Below, in pieces: positions 27,105 to 36,318 of a DNA stretch of 59,408 nt. Positions within the stretch are counted from its first letter, which is position 1; every line of letters starts with the position of its first letter. A model generated the notes under the pieces. It did no database searches and was not told where the DNA came from. It saw only the letters and a list, made by a program, of their open reading frames with translations. The position numbers and the translations under genes are program-made. Origin of the DNA: Caulobacteraceae bacterium. Its GTDB lineage: Bacteria; Pseudomonadota; Alphaproteobacteria; Caulobacterales; Caulobacteraceae. The DNA lies in the NCBI GenBank assembly GCA_019695035.1, contig JAIBAU010000017.1, positions 1 to 59,408 of the forward strand, given 5' to 3'.

Positions 27105-28337
27105 CTATTGCGCGGGCGGCGGGGTCGCAGGCGCCGCTGAGCTCGGAGCCGGCCGCGGTTGCGTGGCGATCGCCGCGGGCGTCGCCTGATCCGGCTGCGC
27201 AGCCTGCTGAGCCTGGGCCTTTGCGGCGGCGGCCGCGGCCTGCGCCGCAGCGCGTGCGGCCTGAGCCTGGGATTGAGCGGCCTGATTATTCAGCTGACCG
27301 ACCTGGGTGACGGAAGCCGGCAGGGAGCCGTGGTATTCGCCGTTCAGGTAGACGGCAAAGGCGATCGGGTCGGAAACGTCCACCACCATGTTGCCGGTAA
27401 GGGGCGCCCGCCAGGCTTCGCCGGCAGCCAGCTGTCGGGCGAAATAGACCACCGAGCCGTCGCCATTGCGCACGACGATATTGGCGGGCTTGCGGGCCTG
27501 AATCGTGACACCCGACTGGTTCGGCGCAGCGCCATAGATGGCGCCCTTCGGATTGAAGGCCGCTCCGACGTTGATCTGCGGTCCCGGCGGAACGGGAGCA
27601 GTCTGGGCGGCCATGGCGGCCGCCTGCGCTTCCGGATCGAGCCCGGGGGTGATGTAGGGAGCGGGCACGGTCTGGTCCGCCGGCGCCGGCAGAGGCGCGG
27701 AGACCGGGATCACCGCCAACGGCTCGCCTTCCTTCCAGGTGCCGGGGGCCTCCGCAATCGACGACGGAGCCTGATGGTCGGCGGTCAGAATGCGCTGGGT
27801 GACATTCCAGGCCACCACGCCGATAACCGCCACGGCGACGACCGCCAGCAGCCAGGGCGACCGCTTCTTGACGTCGGCGAGCTCGGATCCGACCGGCGCC
27901 TGGAGCTTCTCGGCGTTGTCCGGATACTCGGCCTTGAACCGGTCGGCCGCCGCCTCTTCATCCAGGCCCAAGGCGCGCGCGTAGGCGCGAACGTAACCCA
28001 GGGTGAAGGGGCGCGACGGGAGCAGGCTCCAGGCGTTTTCCTCGAGCGCCTTAAGATATTCGGCGCGCACGCGGGTAGCGTCCGCCAGCTGATCCAGCGT
28101 GCGCATGGAGGCGTCGCGCGCCGCCCTCAGGCCTTCGCCGAGAGTCGCCGCGTCGTTCAGCGACGCCGTGGTGAAATCGTCCCGAGCCGGGACCGCATAG
28201 GTTTCGGATTCAGAACCGGCATCGAGCGGCACCATAACGCTCGCGTCCCCCTCACTCATACTCCCGGTCGCGTCCGCGACGCGCCCGTCGTCACCCTCGC
28301 CGCTCATGGCGAAATCTGGACCCTGTGGATAAACCAT
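27105..28337 (-). CDS. rodZ: RodZ-like helix-turn-helix membrane protein
   Basis: A 410-residue protein of the cytoskeletal RodZ type, which links MreB to the membrane. It has a cytoplasmic HTH domain (LGEGLRAARDASMRTLDQLA to RAYARALGLD), a transmembrane helix (SPWLLAVVAVAVIGVVAW), a periplasmic Pro-rich linker and a DUF4115-like domain (ITIQARKPANIVVRNGDGSV, here beginning VTIQ). A long Ala/Gln-rich tail ends the protein, its role unknown. ATG 28337 is the furthest start but lacks a ribosome site; ATG 28307 or 28259 may be the true one. Lies between ptsP and ispG. Confidence 0.85.
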   Translation of the reverse strand: MVYPQGPDFAMSGEGDDGRVADATGSMSEGDASVMVPLDAGSESETYAVPARDDFTTASLNDAATLGEGLRAARDASMRTLDQLADATRVRAEYLKALEENAWSLLPSRPFTLGYVRAYARALGLDEEAAADRFKAEYPDNAEKLQAPVGSELADVKKRSPWLLAVVAVAVIGVVAWNVTQRILTADHQAPSSIAEAPGTWKEGEPLAVIPVSAPLPAPADQTVPAPYITPGLDPEAQAAAMAAQTAPVPPGPQINVGAAFNPKGAIYGAAPNQSGVTIQARKPANIVVRNGDGSVVYFARQLAAGEAWRAPLTGNMVVDVSDPIAFAVYLNGEYHGSLPASVTQVGQLNNQAAQSQAQAARAAAQAAAAAAKAQAQQAAQPDQATPAAIATQPRPAPSSAAPATPPPAQ

Positions 28338-28374
28338 AGCCGTACGCCCGAATCAACGTTTCGTTAGGGATTCG

Positions 28375-30639
28375 TCACACCGCGACGTTCAACTTCCGGG
28401 CCAAGGATTCCAGCTGGGTTCGCACCGAGCCGGACGAGCTTGTTAGGAGATTCGAGACCCCGCGGCGAGCGGCCTCACGGTCGCAGGAGAGCACCATCCG
28501 CTTGACCGGTCCGATCCCCGCCGGCGGCGAGGACAGGCGCGTAAATCCAAGCGCGATCAAGGTCATCGCCTCCAGGGGGCGCCCGGCCATCTCGCCGCAC
28601 ACGGAAACCGGAGTGCCGGTTTCCTGCGCCGCCTGCTGGATGGCGGCGAGGCAACGCAGCGCGGGCGGGCTCAGCGGATCGTATCGATCCGAGACGCGCG
28701 GGTTCGTCCGGTCCGCGGCGAAAGTGTACTGAAACAGGTCGTTGGTCCCCACCGAAATGAAGTCGGTGAGGGGCAGCAAGGCGTCCAGGTGCCAGAGCAG
28801 GGACGGCGCCTCCACCATCGCGCCGACCCTCAGGATGGCCGGAAGGGGACGTCCTCGCCGACGAGCCCAGTCGACCTCGACGTCGACCATCTCGCGGGCC
28901 GCGCGGTACTCGTCGACCGTCGCGATCAGGGGAAACATCACGCGCAGCTCCCGCCCGTGGGCGGCCGCCAGAAGCGCCCGCAGCTGCAGCCGCAACAGGG
29001 CCGGCCGGTCCAGGCCCATGCGCACCGCTCGCCAGCCCAACGCCGGGTTCTCCTCGCGTTCGATCTCAAGGTAGGGCAGCACCTTGTCGCCGCCGAGGTC
29101 GAGGGTCCGGAACGTGACCGGGAGGTCGCCCGCCGCGTCGAGGACGCGACGGTACAGGTCGGTCTGGCGATCCAGCCGCGGCAGATCCTCCGAGACCATG
29201 AATTGGAACTCGGTGCGGAAGAGGCCGATGCCTTCGGCCCCCGTCGTGGCCAGGTTGTCCAGATCCACGGCCAGCCCTGCGTTCATCAGGAGGCTTATGC
29301 GAACCCCGTCGACGGTGACCGCCTTGGTTTCGCGGAGGGCGTCGAATTCCGCCCGCGCCTGTTCGCGCACCGCCATCCGTGAGCGGAAACTCTCGATGGC
29401 CGCGGGCCGCGGACGGAGGAAGGCCTCCCCGCTCTCGCCGTCGACGAAGACGGGGTCGCCTTCAGACAGGCGGTCGCGCAATCCGGTCAGGCGGCCGACA
29501 CAGGGGATCTGGAGCGCACGCGCCACGATGGCGGCGTGGCTGGCCGCGGATCCCTCCTCCAGCAGCAGGCCCCGCAGCTTCTCGCGCGGATACTCCAGCA
29601 GGTCGGCGGGCCCCAGATTGCGGGCCACCAGGACGGTGTCGTCAGGCAGATCCCGGTCCCCCGGTTTCTCGCCCGCGAGAATTCGCAGCAGGCGGTTGGC
29701 GAGGTCCTCCAGGTCGTGCAGGCGCTCTCGAATGTAGGGATCGCGGGCCTGAGCGAAGCGGGCCCGGTGCTCGTTGCGGACGCGGTCGACCGCCGCCTCG
29801 GCCGAAAGACCCGAGCGCACCGCTTCCTCGAGGTTGCGATTCCAGCCCCGGTCATGGGCGAACATGCGGTAGGTCTCGAGAACCTCGTAGGGCGCCCCCG
29901 CGAACCGCTCGTGACCTTCCAACAGGGCGTCGATCTGCGCCCGCAGGGCAGCCACCGCCGCCTGCAGGCGAACCATCTCGGCCTCAGGGTCGTCCGCCAG
30001 TATCCGGCCGGGCGCGACCGGCGCTTCGTGCAGGATGGCGATGCCGATCGCCAAGCCATCAGCGAACTTGAGGCCCTTCAACCGCTCGGGTCGGTGCGGC
30101 GCGATCTCGACGTCGCGAAGCTCGGCGGACTCGATCAGTTCGCCGGCCGCCACCAGTTCGGCCAGGACCATGGCGATGATCTGCAGGTCCTCGACTTCCT
30201 CCTCGGTGTAGGCCCGCGAGGCGCGGTTCTGGACAACCAACACGCCGATGGTGCGGCCGCCCCGCAGCAGCGGAACCCCAAGGAAGGCATGGAACGGGTC
30301 TTCGCCGGTCTCCGGGCGGTAAGAGAAGCCCGGGTGGGTCGGCGCGTCGGACAGGTTCAGCGGGGCCGCCGAGCGGGCCACCTCACCCACCAGGCCCTCT
30401 CCGGGCTTGAGCCGGGTCTGGTGCACGGCGTCGGGATTGAGACCCTCGGTCGCGAACAGCTCCAGTTCACCCGTGTCGCGGCGCAGATAGATCGAGCACA
30501 CCTCCGCCACCATCGAGCGGGCGATGATGCGGACCGTGACATTCAGCCGCTCCTGCGCCGGACCGCTTTCGGCCATAGCCTCACGGATCTGGCGGAGCAG
30601 ACTTCTCGGTCCTCGCGCTGCCAAACCTGAGATGGGCAT
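28375..30639 (-). CDS. ptsP: EI-Ntr phosphoenolpyruvate phosphotransferase
   Basis: First enzyme of the nitrogen-related PTS; it takes phosphate from PEP and passes it to NPr. The 754-residue protein starts with a GAF domain (about 10-165), the nitrogen-sensing part of EI-Ntr, followed by the EI N domain with the phospho-histidine in EEGSAASHAAIVARA, then the PEP-binding barrel (GIGLFRTEFQFM, ISVGTNDLFQYTFAADR) and the catalytic cysteine in VCGEMAGRP. It precedes rodZ by 37 bases. Neither NPr nor EIIA-Ntr is in the window. Confidence 0.94.
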   Translation of the reverse strand: MPISGLAARGPRSLLRQIREAMAESGPAQERLNVTVRIIARSMVAEVCSIYLRRDTGELELFATEGLNPDAVHQTRLKPGEGLVGEVARSAAPLNLSDAPTHPGFSYRPETGEDPFHAFLGVPLLRGGRTIGVLVVQNRASRAYTEEEVEDLQIIAMVLAELVAAGELIESAELRDVEIAPHRPERLKGLKFADGLAIGIAILHEAPVAPGRILADDPEAEMVRLQAAVAALRAQIDALLEGHERFAGAPYEVLETYRMFAHDRGWNRNLEEAVRSGLSAEAAVDRVRNEHRARFAQARDPYIRERLHDLEDLANRLLRILAGEKPGDRDLPDDTVLVARNLGPADLLEYPREKLRGLLLEEGSAASHAAIVARALQIPCVGRLTGLRDRLSEGDPVFVDGESGEAFLRPRPAAIESFRSRMAVREQARAEFDALRETKAVTVDGVRISLLMNAGLAVDLDNLATTGAEGIGLFRTEFQFMVSEDLPRLDRQTDLYRRVLDAAGDLPVTFRTLDLGGDKVLPYLEIEREENPALGWRAVRMGLDRPALLRLQLRALLAAAHGRELRVMFPLIATVDEYRAAREMVDVEVDWARRRGRPLPAILRVGAMVEAPSLLWHLDALLPLTDFISVGTNDLFQYTFAADRTNPRVSDRYDPLSPPALRCLAAIQQAAQETGTPVSVCGEMAGRPLEAMTLIALGFTRLSSPPAGIGPVKRMVLSCDREAARRGVSNLLTSSSGSVRTQLESLARKLNVAV

Positions 30640-30754
30640 CTAGGGCGAATTCTCCACGCGATCTGCGCCAGCGCTTCCTAATCGGCGGCGCGCATCTGGT
30701 CCAATAATGCGTGGAGTCTTAAAGCTGAATTCGCGTGGCCAAGTATTTCAACGC

Positions 30755-31234
30755 CTACTTGATCACGTACCACCAATTTCCGCCGTAATCGCGGTCGCAG
30801 GTCTCCTGCGATTCGTAGGCGAAACCGACATGGGAAATGCTGTCGGGCGGGTAGCCGGCGTCTGCCAGGGCGGCGCGAAAGGCCCGGCGCAAATCTTCGT
30901 CGGCCTTCAGCCGGTCGCGCTCGGCGTCGGTGGGGGTGGTGATCCAAAACGCGAGGTTGGCCGGGCTGATGTCGACCGCTCCGATGTGGAAGGCGCCGGC
31001 GCTCGGGACCTTCTCGCGGGCAAGCCGGATGATGGCGGCCTGGGCGGCCGCAATTGCCGAGCCCAACGCACCATCGCCGGGCTGGGTGCGGATGGAAGCC
31101 TGGTGTTCCTCGGGGCGGGCGCGACGCGGAAACGCTTTGAGGATCAGCCACAGGAGCAGCATGCCGATCACGACCGCCGCCGCAATCTCCAGCGGGGTCA
31201 AGTGCTCCACCTGGCTGATCGCCCAGGCGTTCAT
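30755..31234 (-). CDS. Single-pass membrane protein behind lysC, function unknown
   Basis: A 159-residue protein with an N-terminal transmembrane helix (EIAAAVVIGMLLLWLILKAF) and a soluble domain with a helical middle (ALGSAIAAAQAAIIRLAREK) and a C-terminus rich in aromatic residues and two acidic clusters (YESQETCDRDYGGNWWYVIK). I do not recognise it. ATG 31234 begins 4 bases after the lysC stop; an ATG at 31261 would overlap lysC. The tight spacing makes it part of the lysC transcript. A 115-base gap without obvious genes follows before ptsP. Confidence 0.65.
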   Translation of the reverse strand: MNAWAISQVEHLTPLEIAAAVVIGMLLLWLILKAFPRRARPEEHQASIRTQPGDGALGSAIAAAQAAIIRLAREKVPSAGAFHIGAVDISPANLAFWITTPTDAERDRLKADEDLRRAFRAALADAGYPPDSISHVGFAYESQETCDRDYGGNWWYVIK

Positions 31235-31238
31235 GGCG

Positions 31239-32489
31239 TCAAGCGGCCTCTTCCAATCCATAGGCGGCGTGCAAGACACGCACCGCCTCCTCGCCTCTCC
31301 CCGCTTCCACCAGCACGCTGATCTTGATCTCCGAGGTCGAGACGGCCTGCATCGCGATGCCCTTGTCGGCGAGCGCCTTGAACATGGTCCCGGCCACGCC
31401 GGCGTGGCTGCGCATGCCCACCCCGATGACCGACACCTTGGCGACATCGGTGTCCAGTGCGATCTCCTTGAAGCCGATGGCCGACTGAGCGTCGCGCATC
31501 AGCTTCTCGGCCGCGGCGGCGTCGCGGCGACCGACGGTGAAGACCAGGTTGGCGGCGCCCGCGGTCATGGCTGGCGACTGGATGATCATGTCGACGTTCA
31601 GCCGCGCGTCGGCCAGCCGCGAGAAGATGTCCGCCGCGACGCCCACCCGGTCGGGCGTCCCCAGAAGGGTGACCTTGGCTTCGTCGCGAGACAGGGCGAT
31701 GCCGCTCACGATGCGTTGTTCCACGTCGGTCTCCTCCTCACAGATCAAGGTGCCTTGGCCGGCCTCGGGCGGCTTTTCATTGAAGCTGGACAGCACCCGC
31801 ACGGGCACCTTGTAGGCCATGGCCAGCTCGATCGAGCGCGACTGCATGACCTTGGCGCCCATCGAAGCGAACTCGAGCATTTCCTCATAGGCAATCCGGG
31901 GCAAGCGGCGCGCCTTGCGCTCGATGCGCGGGTCCGTTGTGTAGACGCCGTCGACATCGGTGTAGATGTCGCAGGCCGCCTTCAGGGCGGCGGCCACAGC
32001 CACGGCCGAGGTATCCGATCCGCCCCGGCCCAGGGTGGTCAGGCGACCGTCCCGGGTCACTCCCTGGAAGCCGGGAATCACGGCGACCTCGCCCGCGTCG
32101 ATGGCCTGCCCCAGGCGATCGCCCGGGATGTCGACGATGCGGGCCTTCCCATGGCTGTCGTCGGTCAGAATCGGAATCTGCCAGCCGAGCCAGGAACGGG
32201 CCCGAAGGCCCATGTTTCGCAGCGCGATCGCCAGCAGTCCCGAAGTTACTTGCTCCCCGGAAGCCACGACCACGTCGTATTCGTCATCGCTGGCTGGCGC
32301 GCCCTGAGCCGCCGCCCCAAGGACATCTGACCAGGCCACAAGCTCATTGGTCTTCCCGGCCATGGCGGAGACCACCACGGCGAGGCTTTTTCCCGCCGCG
32401 GCCTCGGCGGCGATAATGGCGGCGGCGCGGCGAATGCGGTCCGGCGTCGCCATCGACGTCCCCCCGAACTTCATCACCAGCCGGCTCAT
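31239..32489 (-). CDS. lysC: Aspartate kinase
   Basis: Phosphorylates aspartate, the entry to lysine, threonine and methionine synthesis. The 416-residue product begins with the KFGGTSM signature, carries the catalytic [16 protein letters not shown] block and two C-terminal ACT regulatory domains (about 265-415; [17 protein letters not shown] and [16 protein letters not shown]), expected to bind lysine or threonine for feedback control. Divergent from ubiG, as commonly found in alphaproteobacteria; the 76-base gap must hold both promoters. Confidence 0.96.
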   Translation of the reverse strand: MSRLVMKFGGTSMATPDRIRRAAAIIAAEAAAGKSLAVVVSAMAGKTNELVAWSDVLGAAAQGAPASDDEYDVVVASGEQVTSGLLAIALRNMGLRARSWLGWQIPILTDDSHGKARIVDIPGDRLGQAIDAGEVAVIPGFQGVTRDGRLTTLGRGGSDTSAVAVAAALKAACDIYTDVDGVYTTDPRIERKARRLPRIAYEEMLEFASMGAKVMQSRSIELAMAYKVPVRVLSSFNEKPPEAGQGTLICEEETDVEQRIVSGIALSRDEAKVTLLGTPDRVGVAADIFSRLADARLNVDMIIQSPAMTAGAANLVFTVGRRDAAAAEKLMRDAQSAIGFKEIALDTDVAKVSVIGVGMRSHAGVAGTMFKALADKGIAMQAVSTSEIKISVLVEAGRGEEAVRVLHAAYGLEEAA

Positions 32490-32565
32490 GCGCGCCCGTC
32501 AGCCCCCGACATCAAACTCGTGCGCTCTTGCAACGCGGCGGAAGGCCGGTCATTTCGGAGACGCA

Positions 32566-33360
32566 ATGAGCGCTTCTAATCAGCCGTCCGAGCCGGGGCT
32601 AGCCCCCGATATGGCAAGCGGGTCCAGCATCGACGCCGAGGAAGTGGCGCGGTTTTCGGCCCTGGCCGAGAAGTGGTGGGATCCGACGGGCGACTTCGCG
32701 CCACTCCACCGCTTCAACCCGACCCGCTTGGCTTTCATTCGGGATCAGGCCGCCATCCGCTTTGGTCGTGACATCCGCTCGCGCCAGCCCTTTGAAGGAT
32801 TGCGGCTGCTGGACATCGGCTGCGGCGGGGGCCTGTTGTCGGAACCCATGCGGCGGCTGGGCTTCAGCGTCACAGGTGTGGACGCCTCTGCCCGCAACAT
32901 CGGCACCGCGCGAGCACATGCCGAACCCCAGGGGCTCGCCATCGACTACCGCTGCGCCACGGCGGAACAACTGGAGGCGGAAGGCGCGGGTCCGTTCGAT
33001 GTCGTCCTCAACATGGAAGTCATCGAGCACGTGGCGGACCCGGGCGCATACCTGCGCACCTGCGCGCGCCTGCTGGCGCCGGGCGGCCTGATGATCGTCG
33101 CGACCCTGAACCGCACCCTCAAGGCCCTGGCGCTGGCCAAGGTCGGCGCCGAATACGTGCTGCGCTGGTTGCCCCCGGGCACGCACGACTGGAACAAGTT
33201 CCTGAAGCCGGAGGAGATTCGCGGCTTCCTGGCCGGCCAGTCGTACGCAGTCGAGGGGCCCTACGGGGTGTCGTACGCGCCGTTGAGCGGAACGTGGTCG
33301 CTCTCGTCGGACACGGACATCAACTACATGATGACGATCGCACGGCCGGGAGCGGACTAA
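32566..33360 (+). CDS. ubiG: Ubiquinone biosynthesis O-methyltransferase
   Basis: Performs both O-methylation steps in ubiquinone synthesis. The 264-residue protein has the SAM motif [19 protein letters not shown], the acidic VTGVDAS, the post-motif [13 protein letters not shown], and the UbiG-specific N-terminal [16 protein letters not shown] and later [16 protein letters not shown] 32566 is preceded by CGGAG at 5 bases; the frame extends upstream but with no ribosome site. Convergent with the GNAT gene 10 bases further on. Confidence 0.94.
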   Translation: MSASNQPSEPGLAPDMASGSSIDAEEVARFSALAEKWWDPTGDFAPLHRFNPTRLAFIRDQAAIRFGRDIRSRQPFEGLRLLDIGCGGGLLSEPMRRLGFSVTGVDASARNIGTARAHAEPQGLAIDYRCATAEQLEAEGAGPFDVVLNMEVIEHVADPGAYLRTCARLLAPGGLMIVATLNRTLKALALAKVGAEYVLRWLPPGTHDWNKFLKPEEIRGFLAGQSYAVEGPYGVSYAPLSGTWSLSSDTDINYMMTIARPGAD

Positions 33361-33370
33361 CAGCTCAGCC

Positions 33371-33868
33371 TCAGTGCTGGCCCGCCACCATGAAGCGCGC
33401 GTCGCGGCCGTAACTTGCCAGCTTCGCATCGAGGGCGGGAGTCCGCCGCACCCTGAACCCATGACGCTCCCAGAACGGGACTGTGCCGTTCACCGATACG
33501 AGGGTCAGGGGCAGGCCCCCGGCCAGTTCGTTGCGAAGAAATTCAATCCCCGCACGGGCATGCCCCTGTCCTCGCCGCGCCGGCATCAGGGCGAGGTCGT
33601 GCAGATAGTAGGCTTCGGGCGTCTCGGGCAGGCGCAGCACGAGCGCATTCAGGGGCGGCGCGCTGTCCGCCGTCCAGGGGTAGGACAGCAGGTAGCCGGA
33701 TGCGGATCCCCCGCCGGCGAGCGCCAGGCAGCCGCGCGGAAACAGGCGGAGCCTCTCCTTGAAGATCGCCATATCCTCGGGATGGTCGGGGTAGCAGACC
33801 GACGCGATGTCGACGACGCGTTCGAGGTCGTCGTCGCACATGGGCCGCCAGGCCAAGCCGACGCTCAA
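33371..33868 (-). CDS. GNAT family N-acetyltransferase
   Basis: A 165-residue acetyltransferase of unknown substrate. The acetyl-CoA site lies in LHDLALMPARRGQGHARAG (RRGQGHA matches the Q/RxxGxG/A loop), and the C-terminal GTVPFWERHGFR is the usual last strand-helix. TTG 33868 overlaps the stop of the DUF1178 gene (TTGA), and an in-frame ATG ten codons later (33841) is the alternative start. Last gene of the comF-grxC operon. Confidence 0.82.
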   Translation of the reverse strand: MSVGLAWRPMCDDDLERVVDIASVCYPDHPEDMAIFKERLRLFPRGCLALAGGGSASGYLLSYPWTADSAPPLNALVLRLPETPEAYYLHDLALMPARRGQGHARAGIEFLRNELAGGLPLTLVSVNGTVPFWERHGFRVRRTPALDAKLASYGRDARFMVAGQH

Positions 33869-34293
33869 TTCAGATCGCCCGGTTCAACAGGCTTGGGCGG
33901 CAGGGGCGCGACGGGCACGCCGTCCTCCCGAAGCGCGCGAACCTCGCCGGGCGACGCCTCCCCATAGATGTCGCGGTGCTCACTGCGGCCTTCGTGGATA
34001 GCGCGGGCCTCGCGGGCGAACGCATCACCGACGTAGTCGAAATTCTCCTCCACGTGGCTACGGACTCGCGCCAGCGCCTCCATCATCATGGACTGCGTGT
34101 GGCGCGGCGGCTCGGAGGTGGTCTTTCGCGTCCCCGCGAGGGCGGGGGCCATGATCGCCTTGCGCACCTGCCTTGAGGCGCACACGGGGCACTCGACAAG
34201 CCCCCGCGCCGCCTGCTCGTCATAGCCGTCGGAACTGGGGAACCACCCTTCGAACTCATGCTCGTGTTCGCAGCGAAGCGCGTAGCGGATCAT
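33865..34293 (-). CDS. DUF1178 family protein
   Basis: A 142-residue protein of a family found mainly in alpha- and betaproteobacteria. It begins MIRYALRCEHEHEFEGWFPS and continues to a CPVCAS pair, the classic DUF1178 zinc-ribbon-like head with Cys8, the EHEHEFEGWF stretch and the CxxC. The C-terminal half is helical and ends in a Pro-rich tail. Function is not known. It overlaps the nitrilase gene by 4 bases (ATGA) and the GNAT gene by 4 bases, so all three are translationally coupled. Confidence 0.9.
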   Translation of the reverse strand: MIRYALRCEHEHEFEGWFPSSDGYDEQAARGLVECPVCASRQVRKAIMAPALAGTRKTTSEPPRHTQSMMMEALARVRSHVEENFDYVGDAFAREARAIHEGRSEHRDIYGEASPGEVRALREDGVPVAPLPPKPVEPGDLN

Positions 34294-35126
34294 GGCGCGG
34301 CGAAGTCCCGGGCGTGATCGAGCTGGGGGATGGCCGCCCGGGCTCTGGCCACCTGCCCCAGGTCGAGGACTGCATGAAGCACGGCCGGCTCGTCGTGTGG
34401 CAGGCTGGCGACCACCTCGCCCCAGGGCGCCACCACCAGGCTGCGCCCCCACGTGCTGCGGCCGTCTGCATGGGCGCCGCCCTGCGCGGGAGCCATGACG
34501 AAGCAACCGGTCTCCACGGCCCTGGCGCGCAGCATCAGCTCCCAATGGGCCTGGCCAGTGGGAACGGTGAAGGCGGCTGGAACCGAGATCATCGCCGCGC
34601 CCGCTTTGGCCAGAGCCCTGAACAGGTGCGCGAACCGCACATCGTAACAGACAGTCAATCCCAGCCCGCCCCAGGGCGTGGTCGCCACCACCGCCCTGTC
34701 TCCGGGCCGGATGCTCTCGCTTTCGCGGTGGCGTTCGCCTGTCGGCAGATCGACATCGAAGACATGCAGCTTGTCATAGGCCGCGATCACGGCCCCGTTC
34801 GGCCCGATCAGCAGGGAACGATTGGCCGCCCGGGGATCGGCCGCGTCGGCGCTCTTTACGATCGCTGAGCCGATGAGAAGGTGCACGCCCAGTTCCGCAG
34901 CTAGCCCACGCAGCCCGGAGATGCAGATGTCGTCATCCTGGGACACCACCCGGGCCAACCGCGTTTCGCGGCTCCTTTCCAGGATATTGGTCCCCTCGGG
35001 CGTGAGAACCAGGCGGGCGCCGCCAGCCGCCGCCTCGCGAATGAGCGGCTCGGCGTGAGCGAGCGCCTCCTTCTGGTTGTCCGGGGTCCGCAGTTGGACG
35101 AGGGCGACGGGGAGTCCTTCAGCCAT
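34290..35126 (-). CDS. Carbon-nitrogen hydrolase, Nit1/Nit2-like
   Basis: A 278-residue enzyme of the nitrilase superfamily, related to the deaminated-glutathione amidase/omega-amidase branch. The E-K-C triad is visible: Glu in LTPEGTN, Lys in YDKLHVFD, and Cys in TVCYDVRF. Members of this branch repair or recycle glutathione by-products, which fits its position directly behind grxC (8-base overlap) though the substrate is not proven. Confidence 0.9.
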   Translation of the reverse strand: MAEGLPVALVQLRTPDNQKEALAHAEPLIREAAAGGARLVLTPEGTNILERSRETRLARVVSQDDDICISGLRGLAAELGVHLLIGSAIVKSADAADPRAANRSLLIGPNGAVIAAYDKLHVFDVDLPTGERHRESESIRPGDRAVVATTPWGGLGLTVCYDVRFAHLFRALAKAGAAMISVPAAFTVPTGQAHWELMLRARAVETGCFVMAPAQGGAHADGRSTWGRSLVVAPWGEVVASLPHDEPAVLHAVLDLGQVARARAAIPQLDHARDFAAP

Positions 35127-35373
35127 TCAGTAACCTGTCCAGTTCGCCGGACTGTTCGAGTGCATGGAGTTCGTCCGAACCGCCTATGGGCTTTCCGCCG
35201 ATGAAAATCTGGGGAAACGTCGACCGCCCGGAGCGCTCGCGCATTTCCGCACGCTTCTCCTGATCCATGGTGGCGTCAATCTGTTCGAACTCCACGCCCT
35301 TGCGCTGCAGGAGCGCCAGGGCGCGGGAGCAGTACGAACAGAACTCACGGGTGTAGATAACGACGGACTGCAC
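35119..35373 (-). CDS. grxC: Glutaredoxin 3
   Basis: An 84-residue class I glutaredoxin that reduces disulfides and glutathione mixed disulfides in the cytoplasm. It has the active site CSYC (YTREFCSYCSRAL), the cis-Pro region TFPQIFIGGKPIGGSDEL, and the standard length. The GTG start at 35373 is preceded by AGGAG at 6 bases. It overlaps the amidase gene by 8 bases. Confidence 0.95.
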   Translation of the reverse strand: MQSVVIYTREFCSYCSRALALLQRKGVEFEQIDATMDQEKRAEMRERSGRSTFPQIFIGGKPIGGSDELHALEQSGELDRLLNG

Positions 35374-35437
35374 TGAACTCTCCTGAAGGACTGGCCCCCT
35401 AGAACGGACATATGGGGGCCGGGCTCCGCGGGCGCGA

Positions 35438-35533
35438 TCACCCCGTGCTCGCGCCCCACCTAATCAATCCCGCTTCGTCCCGCCAGTCGGACCACTCATC
35501 GGTTCCCGGGCTGAGTTCCACCGTTCGGGCCAT
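35438..35533 (-). CDS. Small coupled ORF between comF and grxC (31 aa)
   Basis: ATG 35533 overlaps the comF stop in a TGATG junction, and the frame ends with TGA at 35438. The 31-residue product is Trp-rich and acidic: it starts MARTVELSPG and contains DEWSDWRDEAG and LIRWGAS. No hydrophobic helix. The stop-start overlap argues for coupled translation and against chance, but with such a short ORF the evidence is limited. The 64 bases from its stop to grxC hold only the grxC ribosome site. Confidence 0.4.
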   Translation of the reverse strand: MARTVELSPGTDEWSDWRDEAGLIRWGASTG

Positions 35534-36318
35534 CACACTCCGCCGCCAACCCGCGCCACAACGGCGCAGTCGACAGCCCGCGCACCACCCGCAAGCAGGG
35601 CCCGTGCGCACGCGTCGAGGGTAGCGCCCGTCGTCATCACGTCGTCGATCAGCAGGATGCGCCGACCCTTCACCCGCTTGCGGCGCTCGTCCGGCACCGA
35701 GAAGGCGCCCTTCACGTTGCGCTCGCGCCCTCGGCCTGACTTGCCTCCCTGTGTCTCCGTACGGCGGGTGCGGACCACGACGTCAGGCAGGAATTCGAGA
35801 TCAGCCGTCCGTGACAGGGGCCGGGCGATCTCGGCCGCCTGGTTGAAGCGCCGGGACAGCAGCCTGAGGGGATGCAGCGGCACCGGCGCGACCGCGTCGG
35901 CCTCCGCAATGAGATCTGCGGCCGAGCGTGCGATCCAACGGCCGAAGAGGCCAGCGTGCTCGGTGCGATCGCCGTGTTTGAACTTCAGGATCAGGTCGCG
36001 TGAGGCGTCGTCGTATACGCAGGCGGCGCGGGCGCGCTCGAAGCTGAAGGGGTCGGACTGACACGCCGCGCAACGCGCACCGGGATCGACCTCGAACGGC
36101 GTGCCGCAACCGTCGCAGCGCGGGTCTTCGATAAAGCGTACACGGGTCCAGGCCTCGGGACTGAGGCCCTCGCCCTGCGGGCGCGCGCCGCCATCAAAGG
36201 CGTGAGGGGGGAAGATTGCGTCCGTGGCTCGGCCGATCACCGCGCGAACGCGCGCGCCGGGCTTGAGCGCGGCGAGAAACCCGGCATTTTCGCCTCCTAG
36301 CCAACCCCGAAGCGCCAT
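35533..36318 (-). CDS. comF: ComF family phosphoribosyltransferase-like protein
   Basis: A 261-residue ComF protein; family members are needed for DNA uptake or work as phosphoribosyltransferase-like factors. It has an N-terminal zinc-ribbon with CDGCGTPF and CAACQSDPF and a C-terminal PRTase domain with the PRPP loop ILLIDDVMTTGATLDAC. ATG 36318 gives the full frame and overlaps the divergent methyltransferase start; a later GTG is possible because ComF proteins usually begin shortly before the IFPPH segment. It heads the operon leading to grxC. Confidence 0.88.
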   Translation of the reverse strand: MALRGWLGGENAGFLAALKPGARVRAVIGRATDAIFPPHAFDGGARPQGEGLSPEAWTRVRFIEDPRCDGCGTPFEVDPGARCAACQSDPFSFERARAACVYDDASRDLILKFKHGDRTEHAGLFGRWIARSAADLIAEADAVAPVPLHPLRLLSRRFNQAAEIARPLSRTADLEFLPDVVVRTRRTETQGGKSGRGRERNVKGAFSVPDERRKRVKGRRILLIDDVMTTGATLDACARALLAGGARAVDCAVVARVGGGV

